A stretch of 64,000 bases of DNA from Acanthaster planci (lineage: Eukaryota; Echinodermata; Asteroidea; Valvatida; Acanthasteridae): positions 248,001 to 312,000 of the forward strand of contig NW_019091479.1 of assembly GCF_001949145.1 (NCBI RefSeq), in the 5' to 3' direction. The position numbers and the translations under genes were made by a program. How positions within the stretch are numbered: position 1 is the first letter of the stretch; each line of letters starts with the position of its first letter. Positions 23,101-34,809 of the stretch are shown here, piece by piece. The notes under the pieces are model-generated. The model did no database searches. It saw only the letters and a program-made list of their open reading frames with translations, and had not been told where the DNA came from.

Positions 23101-25374
23101 ACAATCCAGTCAGTTATTCATATCTGTGCCCTCTTGACATTTCCTTGTTTCCCAGCCCTATGAATCAATTGTTGACGAACTTTTTTAAAAGGAGTAGTAC
23201 ATACTATATCTAGGTACAATCCACTCAACCTGAAAGATTTATGAAAATATACAATATTTGGATATTTTCCTTAGCAGAAGCAACCAGAGTCGGTCATACC
23301 ACAGGCGAGTGATGATCTTGCATTGAAGAAGACAAAGTCGCCGCCCAAAAACTCCACCTGGAACAAAATAGAAGAATCCAAACTTTCAACCAATCAGAGA
23401 GCTACTACAAGTCAGGATGAGCCAATCAGAGAGAGCCAACCTTTTGAAGTCAACCAAAAGGAGAGCAGAGAAACTGATGATGCAGGTACGTCTGAGGTTT
23501 TGTTGGTTATAATCTTAGATTAGATTAGATCTGAGGTTTTGTTGGTTATAATCTTAGATTAGATTAGATCTGAGGTTTTGTTGGTTATAATCTTAGATTA
23601 GATTAGATTAGATCTGAGGTTTTGTTGGTTGTAATCTTAGATTAGATTAGATCTGAGGTTTTGTTGGTTATAATCTTAGATTAGATTAGATCTGAGGTTT
23701 TGTTGGTTATAAGATTAGATTAGATCTGAGGTTTTGTTGGTTATAATCTTACGTACATTGCTCACTGTTCCAGCTTCTTCATACACCTTCAATAATTCAA
23801 AGCTTAAAACGTCTTTGTAGCAGTAAAATGTTGGCAGTGAATTTTTTGTGTAAAAAAAGGTAATGACTGATACATGTACATCAATAACGCTAACACCTCT
23901 CCAATTAAACAGACACACCTCCAAATGAAGCCCCACCAACACCAGCTGATGATCCTACCAGCTTCGAAGACCCAGACACCCCAGGGTCTGTGATGTCTTT
24001 ACCCCCACGCAGTCCCTTTGATTTGGACACCCATCTGCAGAGTCTTCAGGAGTTTGCCAAGTCACCGGGCTTCTCCTATTCCTTCAGGCCCATGTTTGGA
24101 ACCGAGAGTAACGAGGTAAGTCTCGGATCTCTCGCTTGTGGTCGGGCATGGAGTTGATGGCTGCGTAGGTGATTCTGCATATTGTGGATTGGGTCCAGCC
24201 CAAGGGGTTGTAGTTCGTATGTGTTCTTGGGCAAGACACTTTGCCACAATGGCATCTCACTCAGGCCTACATGTATGTTGTCACTGTGCTCTGGTCTTCT
24301 AGTCTGACACACTGAGCTTGTAAGATCAAGAAGATGATTCTACAACTTGAGGGTTTGAATCCACTCTGTATGGTTGTGGTTTGTGTTCTTGGGCAGGTCA
24401 CTTGATCACAGTTGCATCGCCCCGTTAATCTATAGTGATAAATGCACTGTAACATTTTTACATGAGCTGTGTTACTATACCCATGTCTGTTCTGAGTCTG
24501 CCTGAATCAAGGGAAAAGGTCAAAACTGGTTTTTAATCATGACTGATTTCTTTTAATTCTCGCTGTACGTGTATTTTGTTCCAGAGTGAGGTGACAGAGA
24601 AACCTTCAAGTAATGTCCCAACTTCCTCCTCAGACAACTTTGAGTCTCCTTTCTTCCATTCCTTTTTCCCTGGGGTAAGACGTATTGCATTATGTGTTGT
24701 GTGGAATGTATTACAAAAAAGGAGCCAAATAGTCTTGAGCAGGAGACTAACAAGTCGTGAAAGTATGTGATTTCATCAACAGTGTACAGGATTATTGGAG
24801 CAGACATGTACATGTATTTGTAAGCCAATCAGAAAACTTATCAGAGCTGGAAAATGTGATTCTATTTTTTACCAACTGTACTTTTTATACCCCAAGGTGG
24901 GCGGAGCCAACCAGCAAGCCTCGGACACGCCCACACAGATTTTTGGTTCCTGCAGTAATCAGGCATCTCCTCATCTTACTGGTACATGTGAGTCTGACTT
25001 TGGTAGAACAATGATTACTTTTACCTGGACTGAGCTTATAAAAACAGGGAAGTAGATGGCAGGCTAACAGCCTCTTTACAATGTTTCAACAAAACTCAAA
25101 TCGCAGCTCTGTTCCTTCCAGAATTTGAACATTGATGAGATTTTTTATAATTGCAGCCGTCTTCAGCCGACCTGATAGCCCAATGGACACTAGCCACTCC
25201 AGGCCTCCAGGGGGTATCCTGTCACTGTTTGGAAGCGGTCAGGACAAAGTTGAGGAGAGAAATGATGTGGATGGCTCTCCAGCGTCTTCATGTAGCTTCA
25301 GTTTCAATTTCAACGGTGGCTCCGACTCCCCTCATGTTGACAGCTCTAGCGAGGGAAAATTCAGCCTTTTCTGA
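20142..25374 (+). CDS. SIX6OS1: SIX6OS1 (C14orf39)-like synaptonemal complex central element protein
   Basis: Fourteen exons close in frame to 656 codons: 20142-20211, 20446-20502, 20601-20727, 20888-20977, 21356-21558, 21927-21969, 22099-22219, 22394-22467, 22727-23108, 23278-23485, 23913-24115, 24585-24674, 24897-24981, 25157-25374. Family role: with SYCE1 it builds the central element joining homologous chromosomes in meiosis. The evidence is order and pattern, not one domain: a short Leu-rich start (SGLADLDKILQSL), charged coiled coil to about residue 180 with a HYESVWEQYKAKYEE block like the human QYKEVLKQYQLKYSE, a conserved PFESLADWII segment (about 186-195; human PFPSLTKWTLNI), a further coiled coil, a Gln-rich stretch from about 262, and a Ser/Phe-rich end finishing FSLF (human TFF). 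Human length is 587. The ATG lies 29 bp after a 3' splice site, implying an upstream leader exon. The alternative is an unrelated coiled-coil protein. Confidence 0.75.
21970..22098 (+). other. U12-type (minor spliceosome) intron in SIX6OS1
   Basis: The donor is GTATCCTTT, a perfect match to the GT-AG class U12 5' splice site. The branch-point sequence TTCCTTAAC at 22074-22082 is a perfect match to the U12 consensus. It lies about 17 nt before the CAG acceptor at 22098. The intron is 129 bp and joins exons in phase 2, giving the frame WIIQIAKAAL. Confidence 0.92.
23491..23752 (+). repeat. 39-bp minisatellite in a SIX6OS1 intron
   Basis: Seven units start at 23491, 23530, 23569, 23613, 23652, 23691 and 23725. 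Spacing is 39 bp, or 44 or 34, differing by whole TTAGA steps. The unit begins TCTGAGGTTTTGTTGGTTAT. The array starts five bases into the intron, right after the GTACG of the exon 10 donor. Confidence 0.95.
24125..24450 (+). repeat. Two SINE-like remnants in a SIX6OS1 intron
   Basis: Two blocks carry the motifs of a common animal SINE type: GTGTTCTTGGGCAAGACACTT near 24222 and GTGTTCTTGGGCAGGTCACTT near 24384, the second preceded by GGGTTTGAATCC, a tRNA B-box-like motif. They are imperfect copies of each other. Confidence 0.5.
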
Positions 25375-27341
25375 ATGAACAAACATTGCATGAGTTTAAA
25401 GCAATACAATTTAAGTGTTCATTTAAATAGTTAGTAAACCGTAAAGTTCTGTTTTGTTGTACACTGCACATATATTGCGTCATAATTCTTCAGCAAAGGC
25501 AATACTCTGTTGGTATCCATTATTTCTAGTATTGGAACACCAAACACGATGGCTCCCTCAGCAGGTTGTAAACAAAGAAGATATTGCTTACATATGACAG
25601 CAAACATCGTTAGCTAATAGGACATCAGACATCAAGCCTTCAACTGAGTGTTTAAAACCGTAACATACTTGTGTGATGGTCAACTTCAATAAGTTCACAA
25701 GTTTTGATTTTTCGTGTTTAGTTAAAAAGATTGAAGTATTTGGCGAAAGAAGTTTGGCCAGGTCTTTCAAAAGTCTAAACAGTTTGACATTTATCCACGT
25801 TCATATTTTTAAAATGAAGACAAAAACACAAACATATGTCAATATACTTATTAAATTGCTTTATTTAAATTGGTCTATTTAAATTGGTCTCTTTACATTT
25901 TCAAGCTTAAGGATATGAAGTTTCAATATCCTTATATTTAATTTATTCAAGGGTATTGCATTTTCATTAACCCAGTTATGGCACAGCACACAGGTAACAT
26001 GAAACTCAATGTCCATATTTGCTATTCGGCATGAATCCGTGTCATGTCATTTGAATTATTTGGCCTAATTTCCAAACGCCTTAGCAGCTGTGCTTCGGAC
26101 ATTTCGGCCCCTTAGCAACTTTGCAACATGTGCCCAAGGATTCACCTAGTTGTTAGCATTATATAAACAAAATTAATTCATGATTTAACATTAAGGCATT
26201 TCTCGGATAAATAAAATTGATTTCATAGTTCTTTGCTGCTGTGTCTACGAGTAAGTGTATCCAGAAGACTTGTGTCCCTTGTTTTGAAAATGGAAATTAA
26301 TAATGCCCATATATTTCAACATCTTTCCACAACCAAACTTTACTCAATGAATAAGATTTCAATATTTTCAAAAGGTCCCTTCAGCAGAAAACTATAAACA
26401 TCTGATTGTACATGTAGACTCTTTTTTCTAATTACAAGATTTCAAGATTTTCCGGAACAAATACCGCACTCGGTCATATTTTAGAGTTGGCTACGATCAG
26501 CATGGTATTTCCAACACAATAGAACCTGTAACTTTGGCTAGGCAATAGCTTATGATATGGAAAATAATACTTAAAAAGTGCAGCTACAATGAACTGTTGC
26601 TGAAACAAGTGCAAAAAATGACTTACCCTAATAATGCACTAGAAGAAGATGGAAAGACGGCTTGACGGAAGGCATTCATGCTGACTCAACAGTGATTGGC
26701 AAGTTGGTACAAGTTTATATGTAATCATGTCAATAGAGTCTTCAGATGGAGCAAGTTTAGTCACATCTAGTGTCTACTACTAAGTGTTCTGAAGAGTGTT
26801 TTGCAGAGTGACGATGCCTTTGCATCAGTCACTCGTTGAAAGACGGCATACTGCTTGAAGTTTGCTTAAAGAGTACATTTTGCTTGGCAAAAATATCACA
26901 GGAGGAAAGAAAGGTTAATTACGGCCCAAAGTCCAGCCCAAACAGATGATTGCATGAGTAGTATGGCACCAATACTGAAGCTTCCAATCTGCTGTCGGCC
27001 AGTTCATGCTGGTGTAGATTATAAGACGTCCAGTGATGTTTATCACAGTTGTGTCTTGCTTTCTTGTCGGATCTGGAAACATGCTACGACTGTTCATATG
27101 ATGCCAACTGTGTCATGTCTTCTGTTTCTAGATCTGGGCCCCAGTCGGAAGTCTGCATTTTAAATCAATCACTGACAAGTCTAAGGCAGATACTCAACAT
27201 CCAGCGTTTCTTGCTGTGGACAAAGCTTAGACGGCACATAAGAGGCATATGCTTTATAGCAATTGTCCCGAAGCAGGTGGAATAAACATATGAAGTGTCC
27301 TTATGACAAAGCAAGCAAGGAGATGGCATAATGGCAGTCAC
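25375..27341. other. Convergent intergenic region, SIX6OS1 3' end to WRAP73 3' end
   Basis: AT-rich DNA after the SIX6OS1 stop. I see no exon or long repeat that I can support. Small open frames (for example 26954-27163) have no recognisable product. It presumably contains both 3' UTRs. Confidence 0.5.
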
Positions 27342-30300
27342 TTAAGCCGAGTCCTCGGTCAGGAAGCAGACGCACATCTGGTCTTTGCTCATCAGCAAGA
27401 TGGCGTTACCGTCAGGGTGCCATTGCAACCAGTTCACTTGGAAACTTGCTGTTAAATCAAAGATACAATGCAGGTACAAATCCACTAGCATTAATCTGTG
27501 GTGAGGGATTAAAATGAAAACTTTTGTGTTTTGCCAAGAATCCACATTCATGTTGCCAACAATCAACTGTTCTTTTCTACTGTATCACTAGGCATTTAGG
27601 GGATTGATGCAGATAGATGGGTAAACACAAAGGAGTTTTCCTTGTGGAACAAAAGAACTGCCATACAAGATGGCTATCAAGCAAAGCCTCTATAGGTCCA
27701 TTTCCACTGAGCAAAAGCAATGTTCGAGAAATGTAGGGCACTGAGGAAATATTGAACTTTTGTATTAGGCAGGTGGAAGATTTTGTGGGGTTTGAAAGTT
27801 CCAGTTTTCTAGAGGCGTACGAGGACTCTCAAAAGATGAAGGATGGATCCTGGCTAAAAGAGCTGATGTGTTCACTTTGAGGACAACCATGCGCAGTGGA
27901 TGGTCACAACCTTAACCCTAACAGTCCTCAGTCCTCCAACAGGTGAAGGATTGAGGACTGTTAGGGTTAGGGAATCAAGCCCCAAGCACCAAGTTGCCAT
28001 ACACACCTTCAGCGGGGACTTCCACTGCTACGCAGCCAGCAGGAGACCACATGTACAGCTTGTTACTGCTAGTGCATACGGCCAGCCTTGCTTTGATGGG
28101 ATCCCATTGCATACCTTCAAGAAAATAGTCAACTTGGAGTCAATACTTGAACCTAATGATATCAGCAAATTTTAGGCTGATGTTTAGGGTGCTTCACTGA
28201 TTACTGTACTGTTGATGTTTCGACGATGTATGTAGACTGAACCAAATCTATGAGAAAAATCTACAGCAGAGTCATAAAATACTAGGCTTAATGGCAAAGA
28301 TCTAATCCCGTCAAACTTACAGCGGATGGTATTGACTTGCAATAGCAGCACAGACTGACACAGCTTCTGAACGTCCCATATCCATAAAGCATTGGGCATG
28401 TTATCTGAAAATCACGACAAAGGATTAAAATGGAGAAATCAAATGATTTCACTGTTTATGATAGCAAAGTGAAAATAGAACTTGACCATCTGAAACATTC
28501 CTACAGTTGAACTGACCTGTTTCACATGCGAGGAAATCATGGCAGTAGAACATGGTGAATTGAAAAGTGTAACGCTTTGCCAGAATAGACACATTCAACC
28601 TTAGCGTCAGTGTCTTGCCACCTACCGTTTTTGGAGGCCATGTATCGGTTGTCAGGACTAAATGATAGCTGGCTGATTCCAACCTTTGGATTGGCTTTAT
28701 CTGGGTCCGGTTTGACCACTGGGATCTGAATAGAGCCCTCCGTTAAGACCTCATCTACACAACAGCAAGTAGGAGCAACAAGATGAGATGACGAGGAAGT
28801 AAATATAGCACTGACAAAAAAATTGGAAACCTGTTTGAACTATCGAGATGTGGTTGGACCAACTCAACTACAGCAAAGATGAGTGCCAGTGTGTGCCTCG
28901 TGCCAATGTCATTTTGTTTGTATCGGCAAACTGCGCTTGCAGGAGCTAGGTTTTGGATGTCGTAGATGACACGACAGGTTGGCATATCTTGGAGGAATTC
29001 TGTCAGATGTGAGTTGCATGAACTAAGAGAAGGTTGAGAAAGTTCCCGTGGAAATTTGCTGACTATAGTTGGGCCAGCCCAACTGTAGCACTATCCGCCT
29101 CAAGCAGAAGCACCCCCTCGTCGGTTTTGTTGGTAGCAATGCGACAGTTACGTATGCATTTCCCAGTCATTCGCGAATCAGCGAAGTTCAATTCCAACCA
29201 AAGGAATCTCCTTTGCTAAGAAAACAGTGCCCTCTCTTGGTCCAGCTCGGACCCATAGTTGGGACTGATGCTATAGTTGGGTTGTAACAATCCTATTCAG
29301 TTTATGATCCTGCTGTTGACTGCCTAACGCAGCAATTTCACACAGATTTGTTGAACTGACTTTGAGGAAAGATTGGAGTGTATTTTCAACTTTAAAAAAA
29401 ATGGGAAAACAATTTGGCCAATAGATAGAATGGGAATGTTTAGACACTGTAAATACAAGAAGTCAACTCACATTTACTCTGGACACTGAACATGGCAGTG
29501 TCTGGTCTCCAGCTGGTCTGGTTACTGCCTCCTCGACCCCCTTCTCGGACCAACTGGGGTCTCTTTTCCACCTCTTTGTATAAAACCTGAAAGAAGCAGA
29601 ATCATCATAACTGCCTCATTATGACTTTCCTACATCCTTCAAAATTTGCCAGATTTTGGAGGATTTTGTAGGATTAAGGAAGGTAGAGCTTTACTTGAGG
29701 TTTTGTGGTGACTTGAGGGTTGAAGTCCAAAGAATGTGCCTTTGTTATTCCTGCACAGTGAACTTTCAAGGATTTGGGAAGATTCCTAACAATGGTGCCA
29801 GGAGTTAAGGTTGGACGGCAGCTACAGAACAGTGAAAAAAATAGAAACTAGACTAGTCAACTTCATACCATCGACAATCAAACGTCTTGCAGTTCTGCCC
29901 ACTTTATGTAGTCTGTTAGCAGTAAGTACCACAAAGAGCATACTACTTTCATAGGTGACATGTCTAAAAGCCATGAAGACATGACAGAAAATATCCAAGG
30001 GTGAGCAAACAAGACAAGTTTGGCACCAAGTACAATCCATGTTGACTTTCATTTTTAGGGCAACTTTTCTGCCATGCACACATGTAGATGACTCTGCATG
30101 GTGTATTTGCCACTTGTGTCTGGCTTCAATTAAGTACTTACCACAGAGCCACTGTCAAGGTTGGGTGGATGAGTGTGTTCAACCACTGTCTTCCATGTTA
30201 TGTGATTCAAAACTCGAACCTACAGGGACAAAATAGTGACAACAGTCATGGTGACAAACAGTTTGGGCTTTGAAACATAAGGAATAAATGAAACTTAGGG

Positions 30301-33300
30301 TTTGATAAAAAGTCATATCAATCTGTTCTTCTAAAGTCAATATGTACGAAAACGAGAAGGATCCGGTATTGACACTCACCTTCTGATCAAAACTTCCAAT
30401 AGCCAGGAACTGGCTTGACGGTGACCAAGCTATAGACTTGATTCCAAGGGCATAATCATATGCCTTGAAGGTGGCTAGACAACGCCCATCAACAGAGTAC
30501 AGCAGTACTTTGTACTGTAACAGGAAATTCATACGTTGAGAACAAACTGTAAACTTGTCAGTGCTGTTTTTAATGTCCTAGAAAAGATGAAGGTTTGGTA
30601 AAATACTTCAATATTCTTTCAGTTTTCCTTTTACAATGTCTTTCTGTGATTTACATTTACTCTTGAAAATTAGATGTCCCAAAAGTTCTCGGGAAAATCT
30701 TAAGAAAAACACTGAAAACCTCAATAAACCCACCTTCCCTAAGAAACCGAAGGGAAGAGTAGCTTAAGAGAAAACACTTACACGCTACAAAAGCGGTTAG
30801 TGAGATCTTAATGAAGAGTCTTACCTCAAGCAGTGAGTCCCAGACACACAGCACTCTGCCACGCTACAAAAGCGGTGAGTGAGATCTTAATGGAGAGTCT
30901 TACCTCAAGCAGTGAGTCCCAGACACACAGCACTCTGCCGTCGGGTGACCACTCCAGTCCAGCCATGTCTCTGGTGTCTGTCTCAAAATGCTGTATAGCC
31001 AAAGAACAAAGCATGGCACTGGAAAATAAAAAAAAGGGTGAAACCAACATCGACCCCCTCCCCATTGTTAATCACCGGTTGATTTTGGCTGCTAACCTAC
31101 GCACAAACATAACATTGGTATCACGTAAAATCACCCAGTAATTGATTAATTGGCCTCAAGCAAAAGCACCCCCTCATCAGTTGAAAAGAGTCGCGTTGTT
31201 CTGGAGTGTTCATTTTCTTTGGAGCAACGTGACCATAATGCATGCATTTCCTGGTCATTCATGAACCATTGAAGTTTAGTTCTGACTGAAGGAGCCTCCA
31301 TTGCTAAGAAACTAGCGCCCTCTCTTGATCCAGCATGATACCCTTTGTTGCTGATACTGAATTTGGCCACATGTTAATGCAAACTTTTATCTGTAGTCAG
31401 CAGAAGGCTGTTGTGCAGTATAATACGGAGGCTAACCTTCACCAACTGCCATGTGTTGCAAGCGAAGACACTGATGAAATCTTTACAATCTCGTCTCTCT
31501 GCTAAGGCCAGGTACTTCCCATCATGACTGAAGTGCATTGCTTTGAAGGACAAAAAACATATTTCAACACTGTAATAAAAACATATGTGCCAACCCAGTG
31601 AAAAGTTTATGACAAGATCCACACGAGAAGTATTTCAAAATTCCAAAACAGATGCTGCAACCTTGTGAAAACTGTCAATATTCGCATGACTACTGCAAAG
31701 TCCATTAAACTTGTTCACAGATTGTATCCTTTGTTTTAGCACTAACGTGACGTTCTTTGGCATGGATGTCATATAAAAAGTCAGGACTTGCAATGCCACC
31801 AATCAGCTCACATAGGCCATTCAAGCTGCTGGTGGTGTACCTCAACTCAACCAGACCTGATCCCATCCCAACCAACCAGACCCCACCACACCCTAATATT
31901 TATCAATGTACAACGTTGATGGGCAAAAATAACCTTTTCTGAATACACTTACGCTGTTTTGCTTCCTTAGGATACTTGATGTAGGACACCGATTTGGTAA
32001 CTAGTGACCACACAGTGATCCTCAGGTGGAATTCAGCAGTGGTCAGTATGTGCCTGCCATCTGGACTCCATCGTACCGCGATTAGGCCAGCTGATCCTTC
32101 GTCTATCTTGCATGTCCACTCTGGTTGTTCCAGGGACCAGACTTGTATGATGCCTCGCTTGAACATGCCGCACAGGATGAAGGCTGAATCTGATGACCAC
32201 TGCCCAAAACAGTGAGATTAGTCATGAACCCTAGCGCTGTAGGCATGCACATTAATGTACATGTACATTAATGTACATGTACATTAATAGCGACCCCAAT
32301 GACAAGTATTAGTAGAACTCCTTGCTTAAAAATACGACTTTTGCTCATGGAAAGCAATGATTGTTAATTGCCATAATAGTTTACTCTGAAGACTGAACAT
32401 CAATCTTCTTCTCTGTTCTTTTAAAGATTCCATTCATTTTGATGAGGGACAATGAAGAAATGTAAACCTTTAATCAGCCTTTGTTTTTGAACTAAATACA
32501 ACATCTTGAAGTCAGTTTGACCAGTCAGAATACTGCTGAGTTCCACCTCAACTTCCAGTCTTTTTTTTCAAATCATAATGCTCAAATCACTTTTTATTCC
32601 TTCAAATTAAATTAAAAATTAAAGTTCCAATATTCAAATACTTGATGAATCATAAAACTACTGCAGGGATGTGCATATATGGCATACGTTGCATAATAAT
32701 ACCTCCATATGCTGGACAGTGTCCAGACAGGTGTACAGCTGCAAGATTTGAAGAGACTGGACATCTCGCACAATCAGCCTGTACTGCAGAATGTTAGCCT
32801 ACAAGACAGAACATTCATGAAATTGTAACATTTTCTTTGTCCCACATGCGAGACAATGCACCACATTATTGGCCTGTGGTATGCGGAACACAGATGCGAA
32901 ACAATGCACCACATTATTGGCCTGTGGTATGCAGAACACAGATGCGAAACAATGCACCACATTATTGGCCTGTGGTATGCGGAACACAGATGCGAAACAA
33001 TGCACCACATTATTGGCCTGTGGTATGCGGAACACAGATGCGAAACAATGCACCACATTATTGGCCTGTGGTATGCGGAACACAGATATCTCACATTATT
33101 CCCTGTTCCACAAACACATGCTTGATAATAGGTTTATCTTCAAGCAGACTTGACAATGCGGTGTGTATGTACCAAAATGCATGTAAAAGTAACTAACAGT
33201 GACAGACAGATACCACTTCACTTGTATGACAATTGAGCAAATTTCTTTACTGGTAGCACTAGAATTATTAACATTTTTTCACTGTGTCAATTCGAGGACA

Positions 33301-34404
33301 ATGGCACACCACACCACAGGGCCTTCATGGGAACACAGCAGACAACGAGCCACACAGTTCTGGGGGTAGGATGTGATATGGACTGTGTGATACAACATGT
33401 GCATTATAATATCACGCTGTTGTTGCCATGGCATGCATGGCATGGATGGACCAATCAGAAATGAGGATTTAAGTTTGCTTGAACAGTTGAAAATAAATCA
33501 AGTCATCATCTCATGTTTGATACACCATCAATAACAATCAGGACCATCATGACCATATGCACTCTTGCACTTAGAATGTAGGGGCAACTTACAGTCATGA
33601 CAGTGACATGCACGCACGCATGTCAATGACACATGTCATCCCAATTCATCCGCTATGATCTAGTCTTCTGGCATTGTCTGGACATGGATATTCCAGTTTC
33701 AACTTATTCGACAGATTCAATCAAAGCAAAGATGCTGGGCATGACATTGTGTGATTAGTCGATACACACGAGCAATCAGTCATTCATTGTCAGTCAGTCT
33801 CTTATTCAGTTATTGCATGATTTATTGGTAGGCCTAGACTTAAGCATAGTTATTATGCCATCAGCCAATCACCTTTTGAATGGTCATAAAACTCAAGTTA
33901 AACTTTAAATTAAAATTGGGACCGACATCCTTAGTAAAAAAGACTGTTTCAAAATCGGCATGATACTGATAGGGAGTTCAGTCGTGTCAGTTGACATGGT
34001 TGGAGACTTCATGCGGGGTCGACCAACATAAACATGACCAGATGACCAATCATGCAGAGTAATTGGCCGATGTTAGGCCGGCCAAGGATATTTACATTAA
34101 CGTTAGATATAACTTAGTCCATAGACATGATAGAGCAAAGAATGCTTAGTCACAGCATAGAGCTAGGATCGCATTGAGACCATGCATGAGGTATGATCGG
34201 CTGAGCTCTGATCTTGCCTAACCCAGGTGGACTCCCTGACCGTACAACTAGAACTAGTGAACTGCAGTACAACGTCCAACCTGGGCTAGATCTTGACCAA
34301 CAATGATACTTCATGAAATGGCGATAATTTCTTACCAAATATTTCCCATTCGGAGAAAATTTACAGAGGTGACTACTCTGCTTAAACGGCTCCGAAAAAT
34401 TCAT
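27342..34404 (-). CDS. WRAP73: WRAP73 (WDR8), WD-repeat centrosomal protein
   Basis: Twelve exons close in frame to 452 codons (human 460): 34404-34336, 32798-32703, 32199-31953, 31540-31437, 30990-30904, 30514-30380, 30219-30142, 29586-29472, 28754-28626, 28404-28321, 28114-28007, 27448-27342. Identity is clear along the whole protein: the start [18 protein letters not shown], the block [19 protein letters not shown], then [24 protein letters not shown] and [15 protein letters not shown], each close to the human form. WD40 blades recur as WSPDGRH/VW-type motifs. The family acts at centrosomes and spindle poles with SSX2IP, and in ciliogenesis. The open frame extends upstream to 34497, but the human start matches the ATG at 34404. 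Intron 1 holds a 48-bp minisatellite, and the exon 5 region carries a tandem duplication. It is divergent with MRPL51. Confidence 0.95.
27907..27972. repeat. Short inverted repeat with telomere-like ends
   Basis: CTTAACCCTAACAGTCCTCAG and its reverse complement (CTGTTAGGGTTAGGG end) face each other across about 20 bp inside the last WRAP73 intron. Only two telomere-type hexamers are present per arm. Confidence 0.6.
29082..29270 (+). repeat. Interspersed repeat family 1, copy B
   Basis: In the WRAP73 intron between exons 8 and 9. It starts near CCTCAAGCAGAAGCACCCCC and ends near GTGCCCTCTCTTGGTCCAGC, the same two landmarks as copies A, C and D. Confidence 0.7.
30782..30939 (-). repeat. 79-bp tandem duplication covering the 3' half of WRAP73 exon 5
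   Basis: Unit 1 is 30782-30860 and unit 2 is 30861-30939, nearly identical. Each contains the last part of exon 5 ([12 protein letters not shown] codons), the GTAAGA donor and about 45 bp of intron. The extra copy has a TTTTGTAG acceptor and would make a 39-nt exon at 30863-30825. Confidence 0.95.
31150..31345 (+). repeat. Interspersed repeat family 1, copy C
   Basis: In the WRAP73 intron between exons 4 and 5. It starts near CCTCAAGCAAAAGCACCCCC and ends near GCGCCCTCTCTTGATCCAGC. Its inner part (ATAATGCATGCATTTCC) aligns with copy D (ATAATGCATACATTTCC). Confidence 0.7.
32846..33085. repeat. 48-bp minisatellite, five units, in WRAP73 intron 1
   Basis: Five units of exactly 48 bp (32846, 32894, 32942, 32990, 33038) differ at only a few positions. 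The core is ACAATGCACCACATTATTGG. Because 48 is a multiple of three and the unit lacks stops, several frames on both strands stay open across the array; these are not genes. Confidence 0.97.
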
Positions 34405-34809
34405 TTTTTTACGTCTTAAAAAAGTAAAATTTACTACAAGCAAGACGGTATTTCGTGCACCGGATGTTCCGCCATCTTTAAAATTGGCGCTTCGCAAAGA
34501 TTGATGGGAAGGATTTCTTAGTCTGCTTCACAAATTTAAAAATAAATTACCAATAAAATCACTACCACTCTATGCTGTTGTAAACAAAAATACTGTTTTA
34601 TAAGAATTAACTTAAATCACTTTTTACAGAGACAATAGGCCTACTTGTTTTTTTTTACCTCAAATTTTAATTAAAATATATTCTTCGTGATGGTGTAGGT
34701 AATTTATGGCAACTCGAAACTTTCACAGATCGGTGACTCTTGGGCCACAGTCTTCTCAAATATCTGATATGAACGATCATTGAGAACGATTAGTCATTGA
34801 CTTTGGACG
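34405..34809. promoter_or_regulatory. Bidirectional promoter of WRAP73 and MRPL51
   Basis: Only 405 bp separates the two divergent start codons, so both 5' UTRs and promoters must share this stretch. No clear TATA pair is visible. The assignment is by position. Confidence 0.6.

Noticed and set aside
27959-27972. TTAGGGTTAGGG telomere-like sequence
   Set aside because: Only two units, forming one arm of a short inverted repeat. Not an interstitial telomere array.
32774-33196. Long overlapping open frames on both strands with perfect internal repeats
   Set aside because: They are produced by the 48-bp minisatellite (a multiple of three, no stops) in WRAP73 intron 1. No splice or family support.
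34405-34497. Upstream in-frame start giving WRAP73 an extra 31 residues
   Set aside because: The family starts at MNFSE, and the extension has no counterpart in human. The ATG at 34404 is preferred.
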